A stretch of 64,000 nt of DNA, taken from Nitratireductor luteus (GTDB taxonomy: Bacteria > Pseudomonadota > Alphaproteobacteria > Rhizobiales > Rhizobiaceae). This document shows, one piece after another, positions 24,520 through 33,710 of the stretch. The stretch is taken from contig NZ_JAOANW010000018.1 in NCBI RefSeq assembly GCF_026162365.1, forward strand, positions 31,520-95,519, read 5' to 3'. The translations under genes were made by a program, and so were the position numbers. The notes under the pieces are model-generated. The model did no database searches. It saw only the letters and a program-made list of their open reading frames with translations, and was not told the DNA's origin. Every line of letters begins with the position of its first letter. The stretch's first letter is position 1.

Positions 24520-26346
24520 TCAGTTTCTTTCTTTCAACATGGCTTCATATCTTTTGCGCGCCGCCCTTACTTCCTCGCGGTTCGAGGTTTCAGGCACCGC
24601 GACGTCCCACCAATGGCCGCCCGCCTCGGTGGAGGGATAGGGATCGGTGTCGATGACCACGACGAACGGACCGTCGGCCTCGCGCGCCTCGGCCAGCGCT
24701 CCTTCCAATTCGGCGATGGAGCCCGCCTTGCGCGCCGTCGCCCCCATCGAGGTGGCATGGCCCACGAAGTCGATCCGCGACGGGTTCGCATGCTGCGCGT
24801 GATCGAGCAGATTGTTGAACTCGGCGCCGCCGGTGCTCATCTGCAGCCGGTTGATGCAGCCATAGCCGCGATTGTCGGTGATGACGACGGTTATCTTGAT
24901 CCCCATCATCACGGCGGTGGCCAGCTCCGAGTTCATCATCATGTAGGAGCCGTCGCCGACCATGACGATCACGTCGCGCGCCGGCTCGGCCATCTTGATG
25001 CCCATCCCGCCGGCGATCTCGTAGCCCATGCAGGAGTAGCCGTATTCCATGTGGTAGCTGCCGGGCCGCCCGGCCTTCCACAGCTTGTGCAGTTCGCCCG
25101 GCATGGTTCCCGCGGCGCACATCACCACGGTGTCCTCGCGGGCGGCGCGCTGCACCGCGCCGATCACCTGCATGTCGCTGGGCAGGGCGTTGCCGTCACC
25201 CGAAGGGGCCTGCGTCACCGCGTCGGCGGCGGCAAACCAATTCGCCTTGAACGCCGGGTCCGGCGCTTGTGCCGTCCAGCCGCCCAGCGCCTTCGACAGG
25301 AGATCGAGCCCCACGCGCGCGTCGGCAACCAGCGGCTGGGCATCGTGCTTGTAGCCGTCATAGGGCTGGACATTGAGGGCCAGAAGCTTGCGCGACGGGT
25401 TCTTGAACAGCGCCCAGGAGCCGGTGGTGAAGTCCTGGAAGCGCGTGCCGACGCCGAAAACGAGATCGGCTTCGGCGCAGACCGCGTTGGCGCTTGCCGC
25501 ACCCGTCACGCCCACGGGGCCGAGATTGAGCGGATGATCCCAGGGCAGCGCCGATTTTCCGGCCTGGGTCTCGACGATGGGGATCGCGTGCTTTTCGGCA
25601 AAGGCCTTCAGCGCCTCGCAGGCGCCCGCATAATGCACGCCGCCGCCGGCGACGATGACGGGACGGCTGGAGGCGCGGATCGCCTCGACCGCCGCCGCAA
25701 GCTCCACCTCGTCGGGATGAGGCCTGCGCCGCCGCCATATCCTTTCCTCGAAAAAGCTTTCCGGCCAGTCATAGGCCTCGGCCTGCACGTCCTGGCAGAA
25801 GGCCAGCGTCACCGGCCCGCATTCGGCCGGGTCCGTCATGACCCGGAATGCACGCGGCAGCGCCGTCAACAGATGCTCCGGCCGGCTGATCCGGTCGAAA
25901 TAGCGCGAGACCGGGCGGAAACAGTCATTGACGCTCACCGTGCCGTCGCCGAAATCCTCCACCTGCTGCAGCACGGGATCCGGCCCCCGATTGGCGAAGA
26001 CATCGCCCGGCATGAACAGGACCGGCAGCCGGTTGACGTGGGCGAGCGCCGCCGCCGTCACCATGTTGGTGGCGCCGGGGCCGATCGACGAGGTGACCGC
26101 CATCGCGCGACGGCGGCCAAGCTGCTTGGCATAGGCAATCGCGGCGTGCGCCATGCCTTGCTCGTTGTGGCCCCGCCAGGTCGGCAGTGTGTCACGCGCC
26201 GCATAAAGCGCCTCGCCGAGACCGGCGACATTGCCGTGCCCGAAGATCGCCCACATGCCGGCGATGAAGGGTTCGTCTTCCTCGTTCATCTGGGCGGCGA
26301 TGTAGCGGGTAGCGGCCTGAGCGGCGGTCAGTCGGACGGTTTTCAT
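24520..26346 (-). CDS. iolD: 3D-(3,5/4)-trihydroxycyclohexane-1,2-dione acylhydrolase
   Basis: This 608-residue ThDP-dependent enzyme is IolD, which opens the ring of the diketone to 5-deoxy-glucuronate. It has a Pyr domain with GHNEQGMAHAAIAYAK (catalytic Glu) and a PP domain with VMVGDGSYMMMNSELA. The ATG at 26346 overlaps the iolC stop codon. The larger open frame upstream of it reads through iolC in another phase and is not coding. Length and order (iolC-iolD-iolE) are as in other rhizobia. Confidence 0.93.
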   Translation of the reverse strand: MKTVRLTAAQAATRYIAAQMNEEDEPFIAGMWAIFGHGNVAGLGEALYAARDTLPTWRGHNEQGMAHAAIAYAKQLGRRRAMAVTSSIGPGATNMVTAAALAHVNRLPVLFMPGDVFANRGPDPVLQQVEDFGDGTVSVNDCFRPVSRYFDRISRPEHLLTALPRAFRVMTDPAECGPVTLAFCQDVQAEAYDWPESFFEERIWRRRRPHPDEVELAAAVEAIRASSRPVIVAGGGVHYAGACEALKAFAEKHAIPIVETQAGKSALPWDHPLNLGPVGVTGAASANAVCAEADLVFGVGTRFQDFTTGSWALFKNPSRKLLALNVQPYDGYKHDAQPLVADARVGLDLLSKALGGWTAQAPDPAFKANWFAAADAVTQAPSGDGNALPSDMQVIGAVQRAAREDTVVMCAAGTMPGELHKLWKAGRPGSYHMEYGYSCMGYEIAGGMGIKMAEPARDVIVMVGDGSYMMMNSELATAVMMGIKITVVITDNRGYGCINRLQMSTGGAEFNNLLDHAQHANPSRIDFVGHATSMGATARKAGSIAELEGALAEAREADGPFVVVIDTDPYPSTEAGGHWWDVAVPETSNREEVRAARKRYEAMLKERN

Positions 26347-28265
26347 GCTGCCTCCCCTTTTCTGGCGCGCGCACGCGCCCTGTCCCAGACGGCGCAAAGC
26401 GCGGCGTATCTTTCGGCCATGTCGGAAACCGCTTCCTGATCGTCGATGTTCCCCGAAAACCATTTCCTGGCGGCATCGGCGAAAATGGTGCGGCCGACCG
26501 CGAAGCCCTTGACCAGGTCGAAGCCGGCGGCCACCGCGAAACTGTCCTCCAGTTCCTCCGCCGGCGCATCGAGGCCGAGGACGACGATACCACGGGTGTG
26601 GGGGTCGTTGCGATGGATGGCCTCGCAGGCCTTGCGCCAGGCCTCGCGCGATTTCATCGGTTCGAGCTTCCACCAATCAGGATAGACGCCGATCTCATAG
26701 AACCGATCGATGACGGCGGCGGCCGTCTCGTCGTCGCAGGCGGCGACCTTCGAGGGTATGATTTCCAGCAGCATTTCCAGGCGATTGCGCCGCGCCGCCG
26801 TGAAGAGCCGCTTGACCACGTCCTCCTGCTGCGCCTTGGTCGCGGCATCGTCGCCAGGATGATAAAAGCACAGCACCTTGACCACATGCTCCAGCGGCCA
26901 TTCAACCAGGCCCCCATAGTCCGGACCGATCTCCGGCTCCAGGGTCAGCGGGCGCGAGCCCGGCCATTCGACGGGCCGGCCGATCCACAACCCGGTGCCG
27001 GCAGCCTTGTAGAGCGCGTCACGGCCATGCCGCCCGTCGCACAGAATGCCATAGCCCGGCCTGTCGCCGGCGACGCGGTGCACGGCTTCAAGGCAGAGCG
27101 TCTTGAACACGCCGATACGCGCCGGATCGGCTCCTGCCTCCCCGGCGATCTCCTCCAGTTGCAGGCGATGGTCGAAGGCGAACACCCGCATTTGCGACCA
27201 GTCGCCCTTGCGGTTGGTGGCCCAGTGCACCTGCTCAAGCGCGGCGTCTTTGCGCAGGGCGCGATTGCGGACGCCGGTACGGAAAAAATACTGCAACTCC
27301 TCCCATGAGGGATATGCGGGTGCGCATCCATGGCGCGATACGGCAAAGGCACCGCAGGCGTTGGCGTATTTGAGCGTCGTCGGCCAGTCCTCGCCGGTGA
27401 GCCAGCCCTTGAGCAGGCCCGACATGAACCCGTCACCGGCGCCCAGCACGTTGAATACCTCGATGGGAAACCCCTCGCCTGCCTCACCTTCATCCAGCGT
27501 GTCGGGAATGGCCCCGGAAAAAGCTGCGGCACCCATCGGACCGCGCTTGCACACGAGCACGGCCTGCGTCAGCCGGCGCACGGCGCGCAGAGCCTCAATG
27601 GTGTCCGTGGAGCCGCCGGCGATGTGGAACTCTTCTTCCGTGCCGACGATGAGATCGAAAAGGCCGAGCGTGCCCTGCAATTTCGCCGTCACGCGCTCGG
27701 AGGCGATAAAGCGGCTTTCGCCGGCGCCGTGACCGGCCAGCCCCCAGAGATTGGGACGGTAGTCGATGTCGAGTGCCGTTTTGCCGCCAGTCTCGCGCGC
27801 CAGCCTCAGGGCCTTGAGAACCGCAGCCTCGGTCCGCGGATGCGAAAGATGGGTTCCGGTGACGCAGACGCAGCGCGCTTCGGCGATGAACTCGGGATCG
27901 ATGTCGTTCTCGTCGAGCGCCATGTCGGCGCAGTTCTCGCGATAGAAGATCAGCGGAAACTGGTCCTGATCCCGGATGCCGAGGAGCACCAGCGCCGTTA
28001 GCCTCTCCGGGTCGGTCGCGAGGCCGCGTGTATCGACGCCTTCGCGCTCCAGTTCTTCGCGGATAAAACGCCCCATATGCTCGTCGCCGACACGGCTGAT
28101 CAGCGCCGACTTCAGGCCCAGCCGCGCAGTGCCGGCGGCGATGTTGGTGGGCGAGCCGCCGATATATTTGTTGAAGGAGCTCATATCCTCCAGCCGCCCG
28201 CCGACCTGCGCGCCGTAAAGATCAACCGAGGAACGGCCAATGGTGATGAGATCGAGGGGCTTCAT
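26343..28265 (-). CDS. iolC: 5-dehydro-2-deoxygluconokinase fused to a DUF2090 domain
   Basis: This 640-residue protein has two parts. Residues 1 to about 320 are a PfkB sugar kinase (KYIGGSPTNIAAGTARLG near the start; NVLGAGDGFMSGLLKGWL with the catalytic Asp near 275), which phosphorylates 2-deoxy-5-keto-gluconate. The rest is a DUF2090 TIM barrel related to the aldolase that would cleave the product (IolJ-like); fusions of this kind are usual in Alphaproteobacteria. GGAGGA before the ATG at 28265 sets the start. It is the first gene of the catabolic operon, and a GGAA-N6-TTCT sequence, close to the IolR operator, lies 136-149 bases upstream. Confidence 0.92.
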   Translation of the reverse strand: MKPLDLITIGRSSVDLYGAQVGGRLEDMSSFNKYIGGSPTNIAAGTARLGLKSALISRVGDEHMGRFIREELEREGVDTRGLATDPERLTALVLLGIRDQDQFPLIFYRENCADMALDENDIDPEFIAEARCVCVTGTHLSHPRTEAAVLKALRLARETGGKTALDIDYRPNLWGLAGHGAGESRFIASERVTAKLQGTLGLFDLIVGTEEEFHIAGGSTDTIEALRAVRRLTQAVLVCKRGPMGAAAFSGAIPDTLDEGEAGEGFPIEVFNVLGAGDGFMSGLLKGWLTGEDWPTTLKYANACGAFAVSRHGCAPAYPSWEELQYFFRTGVRNRALRKDAALEQVHWATNRKGDWSQMRVFAFDHRLQLEEIAGEAGADPARIGVFKTLCLEAVHRVAGDRPGYGILCDGRHGRDALYKAAGTGLWIGRPVEWPGSRPLTLEPEIGPDYGGLVEWPLEHVVKVLCFYHPGDDAATKAQQEDVVKRLFTAARRNRLEMLLEIIPSKVAACDDETAAAVIDRFYEIGVYPDWWKLEPMKSREAWRKACEAIHRNDPHTRGIVVLGLDAPAEELEDSFAVAAGFDLVKGFAVGRTIFADAARKWFSGNIDDQEAVSDMAERYAALCAVWDRARARARKGEAA

Positions 28266-28400
28266 CCTGTTCTCCTCCGTTGTTTGCGCGGTCCGGCACG
28301 CCTGTTCCGCGCCAGGGGCCATTTCGAAAGGACGTCAGGCGGTTCTCCTCCACCCCGAAACCATCCTACCGGCGAAGAAAGGTCAGCCGGCGCTGATAAT

Positions 28401-28414
28401 GGAAGATATGTTCT
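28401..28414. promoter_or_regulatory. Imperfect IolR operator before iolC
   Basis: GGAA-gatatg-TTCT differs by one base from the GGAA-N6-TTCC operator described for IolR of Sinorhizobium meliloti. It lies in an AT-rich gap (28266-28448) between iolR and iolC, in the right place for the iolC promoter. Confidence 0.5.
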
Positions 28415-28448
28415 ATTTTATACCAAAAATCAATCATTAAATTCCATT

Positions 28449-29279
28449 TCAAGCGCGCCTGATGGTCCCCACGGACACCACAAGCGCCATCGCCAGCGAC
28501 AGCGTTGCCGAGAGGGAGCGGAAATCGCCGAAGTCGGCTTCGGAGATCGTCAGCAGCAGCGGCGTCACCGGCCGCAGGGGACTCGCAAGCGAATCTGTGA
28601 TGGCGACCACCCCCGCACCGGCCCGACGCGCGGCATCGGCCAGTTCGACGGTCTCGTGCGTGTAGGGCGCAAAGGTGATGGCGATAACGGCGTCACCCTG
28701 GCGGATTGCATGGCGGCTGTCCAGCTTGCCGACGCTGTCATGCAGCATGGTCGGCACGTCCATCTTCTCGAACGCATAGGCCAGATAGGCGGCGACCGAG
28801 AAAGCGCGGCGCATGCCCACGATATGCACCATCTGCGCCTCGGCGAGCGTCTTGATAGCCGCATCCAGGGTGCGGGGATCGATCGTCTTGGCCAGGTTTT
28901 CCAGCGAGTGACGACCGGCCTCTATGAACTCGGCCAGCAACGCGGACGGGCTGCCCGCCCCGCTTTCACGCAGTTTCTCAAGGCGGGTCGAATAATCGGG
29001 CCAGTTCTGCGAATAGTTTTCGCGAAACAGGCGCTGCATCTGGGAATAGCCCGAGAAGCCAAGCACCTGGCAAAAGCGCATGAAGGCCGAAGGCTTGACG
29101 CCCGCGCCCTCGGCCATTTCCGCTACAGTGGAAACGGCGATGCGGTCGGGATTGGCGGCGACGAAGTCGGCGCATTGGCGCAACCGCTTCGGCAGGCCGC
29201 CGGAGATGTCCAGCATCCGGTCCATCAGTTCTTCCACCGTCGCCGGTGCGGGGGATGCGTCCATCGGAGTTTCTTTCAT
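28449..29279 (-). CDS. iolR: MurR/RpiR family repressor of inositol catabolism
   Basis: This 276-residue regulator has an N-terminal HTH_6 domain (LPKRLRQCADFVAANPDRIA, VAEMAEGAGVKPSAFMRFCQ) and a C-terminal SIS sugar-phosphate-binding domain (VHIVGMRRAFSVAAYLAYAF, VIAITFAPYTHETVELADAA). RpiR-type IolR of S. meliloti represses iol genes until a phosphorylated inositol intermediate accumulates. It is encoded upstream of iolC on the same strand and divergent from the dehydrogenase gene at 29366. The gap between them holds a perfect IolR operator, so autoregulation is likely. Confidence 0.88.
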   Translation of the reverse strand: MKETPMDASPAPATVEELMDRMLDISGGLPKRLRQCADFVAANPDRIAVSTVAEMAEGAGVKPSAFMRFCQVLGFSGYSQMQRLFRENYSQNWPDYSTRLEKLRESGAGSPSALLAEFIEAGRHSLENLAKTIDPRTLDAAIKTLAEAQMVHIVGMRRAFSVAAYLAYAFEKMDVPTMLHDSVGKLDSRHAIRQGDAVIAITFAPYTHETVELADAARRAGAGVVAITDSLASPLRPVTPLLLTISEADFGDFRSLSATLSLAMALVVSVGTIRRA

Positions 29280-29315
29280 TCAGCTTGACAAATGGTCTAC
29301 CATGATCCTACGCGT

Positions 29316-29333
29316 TTGGAATAAAAATTCCAA
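29316..29333. promoter_or_regulatory. IolR operator between iolR and the divergent dehydrogenase gene
   Basis: TTGGAA-taaaaa-TTCCAA is a perfect palindrome containing GGAA-N6-TTCC, the operator sequence reported for RpiR-like IolR in S. meliloti. It lies 37 bases before the iolR start and 33 bases before the dehydrogenase start. Confidence 0.75.
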
Positions 29334-29365
29334 GCATCGTCGCTGGGAATATGTGGGAGGTTGTC

Positions 29366-30487
29366 ATGGCAGATGTGGGCATGGGCCTGATCGGCACCGG
29401 CTTCATGGGCAAGGCGCATGCGCTGGCCTACCGCGCGGCCAAGGCCGTGCTTGGCGATGTTCCCCAGGCCCGGCTGGAACTTCTGTGCGATACGCCGGCG
29501 GAGCGTGCCCGGCAGATGGCGGAGCAGTTCGGCTTCGCCCGGTGCACGGACGATTGGCGCAGCCTGGTAGAGGATACGAAAGTCGATCTCGTGTCGATCA
29601 CCACGCCGAACCGGATGCACCGGGAGATGGCGCTGGCGGCGATCAGGGCGGGAAAGCACGTTCATTGCGAAAAGCCCATGGGGCTGACACTGGCCGAGGC
29701 CGAGGAAATGGCCGAGGCGGCGGAGCGGGCGGGCGTGAAGACCATGGTCGGCTACAACTATATCAAGAACCCGGCTTTCCTTCACGCCCAGCGCCTCGTG
29801 CGCGAGGGTGCGATCGGCAGGCCCGTCCATTTTCGCGGCTGGGTCGACGAGGATTATCAGGCCGATCCCGACCTGCCGTGGACCTGGCGGGCCAGGTTGG
29901 ACGAGGCCGGACTTGGTGCCCTCGGCGATCTCGGCTGCCACCTGGTTTCCATGGCCCATGGGTTGATGGGGCCGGTGGAAAGCCTCATTGCCGACATACA
30001 GACAATCCATGAGACCCGCCCGTTGGCGGACGGCAACGGGCGGGGCAAGGTCGAGAACGAGGATACGGCCACGGCGCTGGTGCGGTTTCGCGGCGGCGCC
30101 CATGGCTCGCTGTCGACATCGCGCTCGGCCTGGGGCCGCAAGAACAGGCTCGGCTTCGAGGTGCATGGCACCACCGGCATGATCGTCTTCGACCAGGAGC
30201 GCATGAACGAACTGCAGCTATACCGGAACGAAGGGCCCGCCGGCGAACAGGGTTTCAAGACGATCCTGACCGGCCCGGCACATCCCCCCTACGGCCATTT
30301 CTGCCCCGCGCCCGGTCACCAGCTGGGCATCAACGACCTCAAGGTCCTGGAAGCCGGCGCGTTCCTGCGATGGATCGGCGGCGGCGAAAGGTCGGGACCA
30401 GACTTCGCCGCCGCGCTGGAGTTCGAGAAAATCATCCATGCTATTGCCGCCTCGGCACGGGAGGGGCGGCGGATCGAGGTTGCATGA
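29366..30487 (+). CDS. Gfo/Idh/MocA oxidoreductase, probable inositol dehydrogenase paralogue
   Basis: This 373-residue protein has an N-terminal Rossmann domain (GMGLIGTGFMGKAHALAYRA near residue 5), HCEKPMGLTLAEAEEMAEAA (the EKP motif, about residue 100) and a C-terminal GFO_IDH_MocA domain with the catalytic-type LGDLGCHLVSMAHGLMGPV (Asp and His). GGGAGG before the ATG at 29366 sets the start. It diverges from iolR across a perfect IolR operator, so it should be induced with the iol operon. It may oxidise myo- or scyllo-inositol or an epimer; the exact isomer cannot be assigned. Confidence 0.85.
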   Translation: MADVGMGLIGTGFMGKAHALAYRAAKAVLGDVPQARLELLCDTPAERARQMAEQFGFARCTDDWRSLVEDTKVDLVSITTPNRMHREMALAAIRAGKHVHCEKPMGLTLAEAEEMAEAAERAGVKTMVGYNYIKNPAFLHAQRLVREGAIGRPVHFRGWVDEDYQADPDLPWTWRARLDEAGLGALGDLGCHLVSMAHGLMGPVESLIADIQTIHETRPLADGNGRGKVENEDTATALVRFRGGAHGSLSTSRSAWGRKNRLGFEVHGTTGMIVFDQERMNELQLYRNEGPAGEQGFKTILTGPAHPPYGHFCPAPGHQLGINDLKVLEAGAFLRWIGGGERSGPDFAAALEFEKIIHAIAASAREGRRIEVA

Positions 30488-30890
30488 CAACCCCGCCCCG
30501 TCATCAACTCTGAGGAAGTCCGTTGATACGCTGGCTCGAGTGTTGGCGGCCCCGACATCGGATAGCCATACTCTCCAATACACTCTCCGATGCGGATCCG
30601 CTCCACCTGTCGAAGACACATATCCGGCGACGCTCGATCCCCGAGCGGAAGGATTCGCCGACGGCAATTCGAATCGAGAACGGTGGTAATACGCCCCATC
30701 TCGACCGTTCCGGGGCAACTCTGGGGCTGTCCGGAGGCAGACATTGCAGACTGCCAAGCTGCAGGTCGACGCCACGTCGGAAGCGGAATTCCGGACAACG
30801 GTCCAGTTCGACTTCAACCAGACACTCACGAATAGATAAGAGGCTGCGCAAACGCTGACAAACAGCCGATCATGCGTACCCGTGAGGCGC
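30488..30890. other. Gene-poor stretch between convergent genes
   Basis: About 400 bases after the dehydrogenase and before the end of the FAD-dependent oxidase gene. Several open frames exist on both strands but none has a ribosome binding site together with a recognisable protein pattern. No T-tailed hairpin was seen. Confidence 0.45.
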
Positions 30891-32306
30891 CTATCCTGGC
30901 TGGATATTGTGGTTCAGGCGAAACAGATTTCCGTGATCGTATCGCCTCTTGAGTTCCGCCAGCCGCTGGAGATGCGCCTGGTCGAAACATCCGCTCGCTT
31001 CGATATCAGGCTCGAAGTTGGAGTAGCTTGCACCGCTGGCAAATTTCGCCATGCGGTCGCACGCATCGCGGGCCCAGTTTCTGTTCGCCTCGTCCTCCTG
31101 CCGGTCCTCCCAATTCGATTCCGCGCCAAGGAGGTACGGCGAGCCGCGTGACCCAAAGGCGGTCTCTTTGGGGCCGACGCTCGCCATGGCGCCGCCGAGT
31201 TGCCAGATATCGACTGTCGACAGCGGTGATGGCCGCTCGGCAGCCAATTCCAGGAGCACGTCGATCGCCTCATCGTCGAAACGGTCAAGGAAGAGCGATT
31301 TCCAGTAGTAGCGCAGGCCGTCGGGGTAATCTTGGTCGAACATCGACTGCACCTCGACATAGGGTGCCGGACCGCTGAAGTCGCAAAGGGGATTGGCGAG
31401 TTCGCGCAGCGGTTGCAGCATCGGGTGCCCCTCCTCCACTGTCCCACAATGCAGCGCCGCAATCGCGACAAACTGGTGTCCGTGGATATCTTCCGGGAAA
31501 CTCTCCTCCGCAGGCACTGTGCCGCACAGCACGATGGAACTGACCTCATCGGGTGCCGTATCACAAAATCCACGCCAGCCGCGCAGGACCTGGCGGCCGT
31601 CGGCAGCCGGATAAAGGACAAAACAGAACATGATTTCGGGGCCGACCGGATGCAGGACATACTCGAATTCCGTGACGACGCCGAAGTTTCCGCCACCGCC
31701 CCGAACGGCCCAGAAGAGGTCCTTGTTCTGCTTCCCGCTCGCCGTGACGACGGAACCGTCGGCGGTCACGATCTCCACGGAAGCGAGATTGTCGCAACTG
31801 AGACCCCATTTGCGCCGGAGCCAACCCAGCCCTCCGCCCAGCGTAAGCCCCGCTATGCCGGTTCTCGATACGAGCCCTCCCGGTGCGGCCAGGCCAAAGG
31901 GCTGGGTGGCGCGATCGACGTCGGCCCAGGTGGCCCCGCCGCCGGCCCGTGCGCGCCGGGCCGCCGGGTCAACGCGCACATCGTTCATTGGCGAGAGATC
32001 GATGACCATGCCGCCGTTGCAGGTCGCGGAACCGGCGACATTGTGCCCGCCTCCCTTGACCGCGACGAGGACATCGTTTTTCGCGGCGAAACGCACGGCA
32101 GCGGATACGTCATCCGAGGATGCGCAGCGCGCGACAAGCGCCGGACGGCATTCGACCGCGCCATTCCAGATGGAAGCGGCCTCATCGAACCCGTGGTCGC
32201 CGGGACGGAGGAGTTCGCCTTCGAAATGTCGCGAAAGCGCAGCCACGCCATTACGTCCGGTTCGTGCGGAACGGAGTGCTGACGTCCTTGTTTCCTGGAG
32301 AGCCAT
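30891..32306 (-). CDS. FAD-linked oxidase (berberine-bridge/GOOX-like), copy 1
   Basis: This 471-residue protein has the FAD_binding_4 domain with VKGGGHNVAGSATCNGG (the His forms the usual covalent FAD link), the second FAD segment GLTLGGGLGWLRRKWGL, GGGGNFGVVTEFEY, and a C-terminal BBE motif ending in YDHGNLFRLNHNI. The position that holds a second, Cys-linked FAD bond in BBE enzymes is not Cys here (TGIAGLTLGGG). The start at 32306 is preceded by GGAGG. It diverges from a TetR gene across a perfect 13-bp palindrome, and is clearly paralogous to the oxidase at 37267-38706. The substrate is unknown; the family oxidises sugars, alkaloids or polyketides. Confidence 0.85.
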   Translation of the reverse strand: MALQETRTSALRSARTGRNGVAALSRHFEGELLRPGDHGFDEAASIWNGAVECRPALVARCASSDDVSAAVRFAAKNDVLVAVKGGGHNVAGSATCNGGMVIDLSPMNDVRVDPAARRARAGGGATWADVDRATQPFGLAAPGGLVSRTGIAGLTLGGGLGWLRRKWGLSCDNLASVEIVTADGSVVTASGKQNKDLFWAVRGGGGNFGVVTEFEYVLHPVGPEIMFCFVLYPAADGRQVLRGWRGFCDTAPDEVSSIVLCGTVPAEESFPEDIHGHQFVAIAALHCGTVEEGHPMLQPLRELANPLCDFSGPAPYVEVQSMFDQDYPDGLRYYWKSLFLDRFDDEAIDVLLELAAERPSPLSTVDIWQLGGAMASVGPKETAFGSRGSPYLLGAESNWEDRQEDEANRNWARDACDRMAKFASGASYSNFEPDIEASGCFDQAHLQRLAELKRRYDHGNLFRLNHNIQPG

Positions 32307-32364
32307 CGTTTCCTCCATTTCCCAATATCGAGTCCCGAAAAAATGTGGCCGGGTTTGCGAAGCT

Positions 32365-32377
32365 GGACCAGTGGTCC
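32365..32377. promoter_or_regulatory. Perfect 13-bp palindrome, candidate TetR operator
   Basis: GGACCA-g-TGGTCC lies in the 194-base gap between the divergent oxidase and TetR genes, about 60 bases before the oxidase start. Its position and symmetry suit a TetR-family operator. Confidence 0.45.
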
Positions 32378-32500
32378 CGCGGTGAACCGGGAAGTGATTT
32401 GGATCTGCACGGGAAATCAGTAGGATAAGAGGGACGGACGGCTGCTGGATGGAACGTGATCGCGCGCAGGGTGCCGTCAACTGGACTCGGAGTGCACGAG

Positions 32501-33157
32501 ATGGAAGACCCGGACAGGTCTCCCGGCACCGGGACGCGGGAGAAAATTCTCGACATTGCCGAGCGGGCTGTCCTCGCTAAAGGCTTCGGAGCGACCTCCA
32601 TCGAGGAACTCGTGGCCGAGGCAAACATCACCAAGAACGGCTTTTTCTACCACTTCGCCAACAAAAACGCCCTGGCACTGGCGCTGCTGGAGCGCTACGT
32701 GGAACGCGATGATGCGCTTCTCGATGATGTCTTCGCGCGAGGCCGAGAACTGTCCGACGATCCGCTACAGTCATTTCTCATCGGCCTGAAGCTGCTGGCG
32801 GAGATGATGGCCAAACTGCCGGAAGCCTTTCCGGGCTGTCTCGTCGCCACCTTCTGCTACCAGGAACGCCTTTTCGACAAGGATGTCCGCGCGTTGACGC
32901 ATGACATCGTGCTACGTTGGCGCGCGCGGTTCCGCGAGAGCATCGATGCCATAGCCGAACGCTACCGACCGGTGGGGGAGGTGGATCCGGACGCACTTGC
33001 CGACATGATCTCCACAGTTATCGAAGGCGGTCTCGTTCTCAGCCGCGCCACCGGAAACAGCGTCATCCTGCCAGACCAGATCATGCTGATGCGCAACTAC
33101 GTGAAACTGTTGTACCTGCCTGATGGCGAACGGGTGACATGGAGACCGGTTGAATAA
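32501..33157 (+). CDS. TetR/AcrR family transcriptional regulator
   Basis: This 218-residue regulator has the N-terminal TetR helix-turn-helix: REKILDIAERAVLAKGFGAT, IEELVAEANITKNGFFYHFA and NKNALALALLERY, about residues 12-65. The C-terminal ligand domain, with PGCLVATFCYQERLFDKDVR, resembles the TetR_C group that senses small hydrophobic compounds or aldehydes. GGAG eight bases before the ATG at 32501 sets the start; an upstream GTG is less likely. It is divergent from the FAD-linked oxidase gene and probably represses it. Confidence 0.85.
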   Translation: MEDPDRSPGTGTREKILDIAERAVLAKGFGATSIEELVAEANITKNGFFYHFANKNALALALLERYVERDDALLDDVFARGRELSDDPLQSFLIGLKLLAEMMAKLPEAFPGCLVATFCYQERLFDKDVRALTHDIVLRWRARFRESIDAIAERYRPVGEVDPDALADMISTVIEGGLVLSRATGNSVILPDQIMLMRNYVKLLYLPDGERVTWRPVE

Positions 33158-33250
33158 GGGTGAAGGTTGGCCTGCCCCCGCAGTAAGCTAAAATCCGGGG
33201 GTTGTTCTGGATTGGCCGGAGCCAAGCAGCAAGCTTAGCGAGGGCGAACC

Positions 33251-33530
33251 ATGAAAGAGAAAGCATAATTTTCATCGGCTTGAATACCTCGAAGCTGAAT
33301 ATTTCGGTTGCGGTTGCCGAAGGAGCGCGCAACGGCGATGTGCGGTTATTCGGCGATATCTCGTCGGAGAGGGCGTCTGTGGCATCGATGGTCAACAAGC
33401 TCTCAAGGCGTGGAGCCAAGCCCGACTTTTGCTATGAGGCGGGCCCGACGGGTTACAGTCTCTACCGTCAGATTGTTGAACCGGGCCATGACTGTGTGGT
33501 GGTGACGCCATCACTGACGCCCAAGCGTGC
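33251..33530 (+). pseudogene. IS110 family transposase, N-terminal fragment
   Basis: The frame reads IIFIGLNTSKLNISVAVAEG (DEDD-transposase start with the first acidic residue replaced), then LFGDISSERASVASMVNKLS, CYEAGPTGYSLYRQI and CVVVTPSLTPKRA, all typical of IS110 transposases. An ATG at 33251 runs into a stop after a few codons because of a small frame change, and the pattern ends abruptly near 33530, before the conserved KTDRRDA. The C-terminal half is missing, so it is a dead remnant. Confidence 0.75.
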
Positions 33531-33710
33531 GCTGCATCGAGGCGTCAGAAAGCTCCCCGGCTCCTCGCGTCAATCGGTCGACGGCGGGGCACGCAGCTTA
33601 TCGGCCGTCGCCTGCATGCGCCGGCCATGCGGGATTGCGGTCTATTTTTTGGCCATGTGCTCGATCACATGGAACGGAAGTTGCTCAGTGCCAAAGCCGC
33701 TTCGCAAACT

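Noticed and set aside
24313..26439. A 708-codon open frame on the plus strand
   Set aside because: It is exactly antisense to iolD and iolE, has low-complexity His/Arg/Gly-rich composition and no recognisable domain; the minus-strand genes have full catalytic motifs.
33531..33710. Continuation of the IS110 transposase
   Set aside because: After about 33530 the frame no longer shows transposase motifs (no KTDRRDA, no C-terminal domain).
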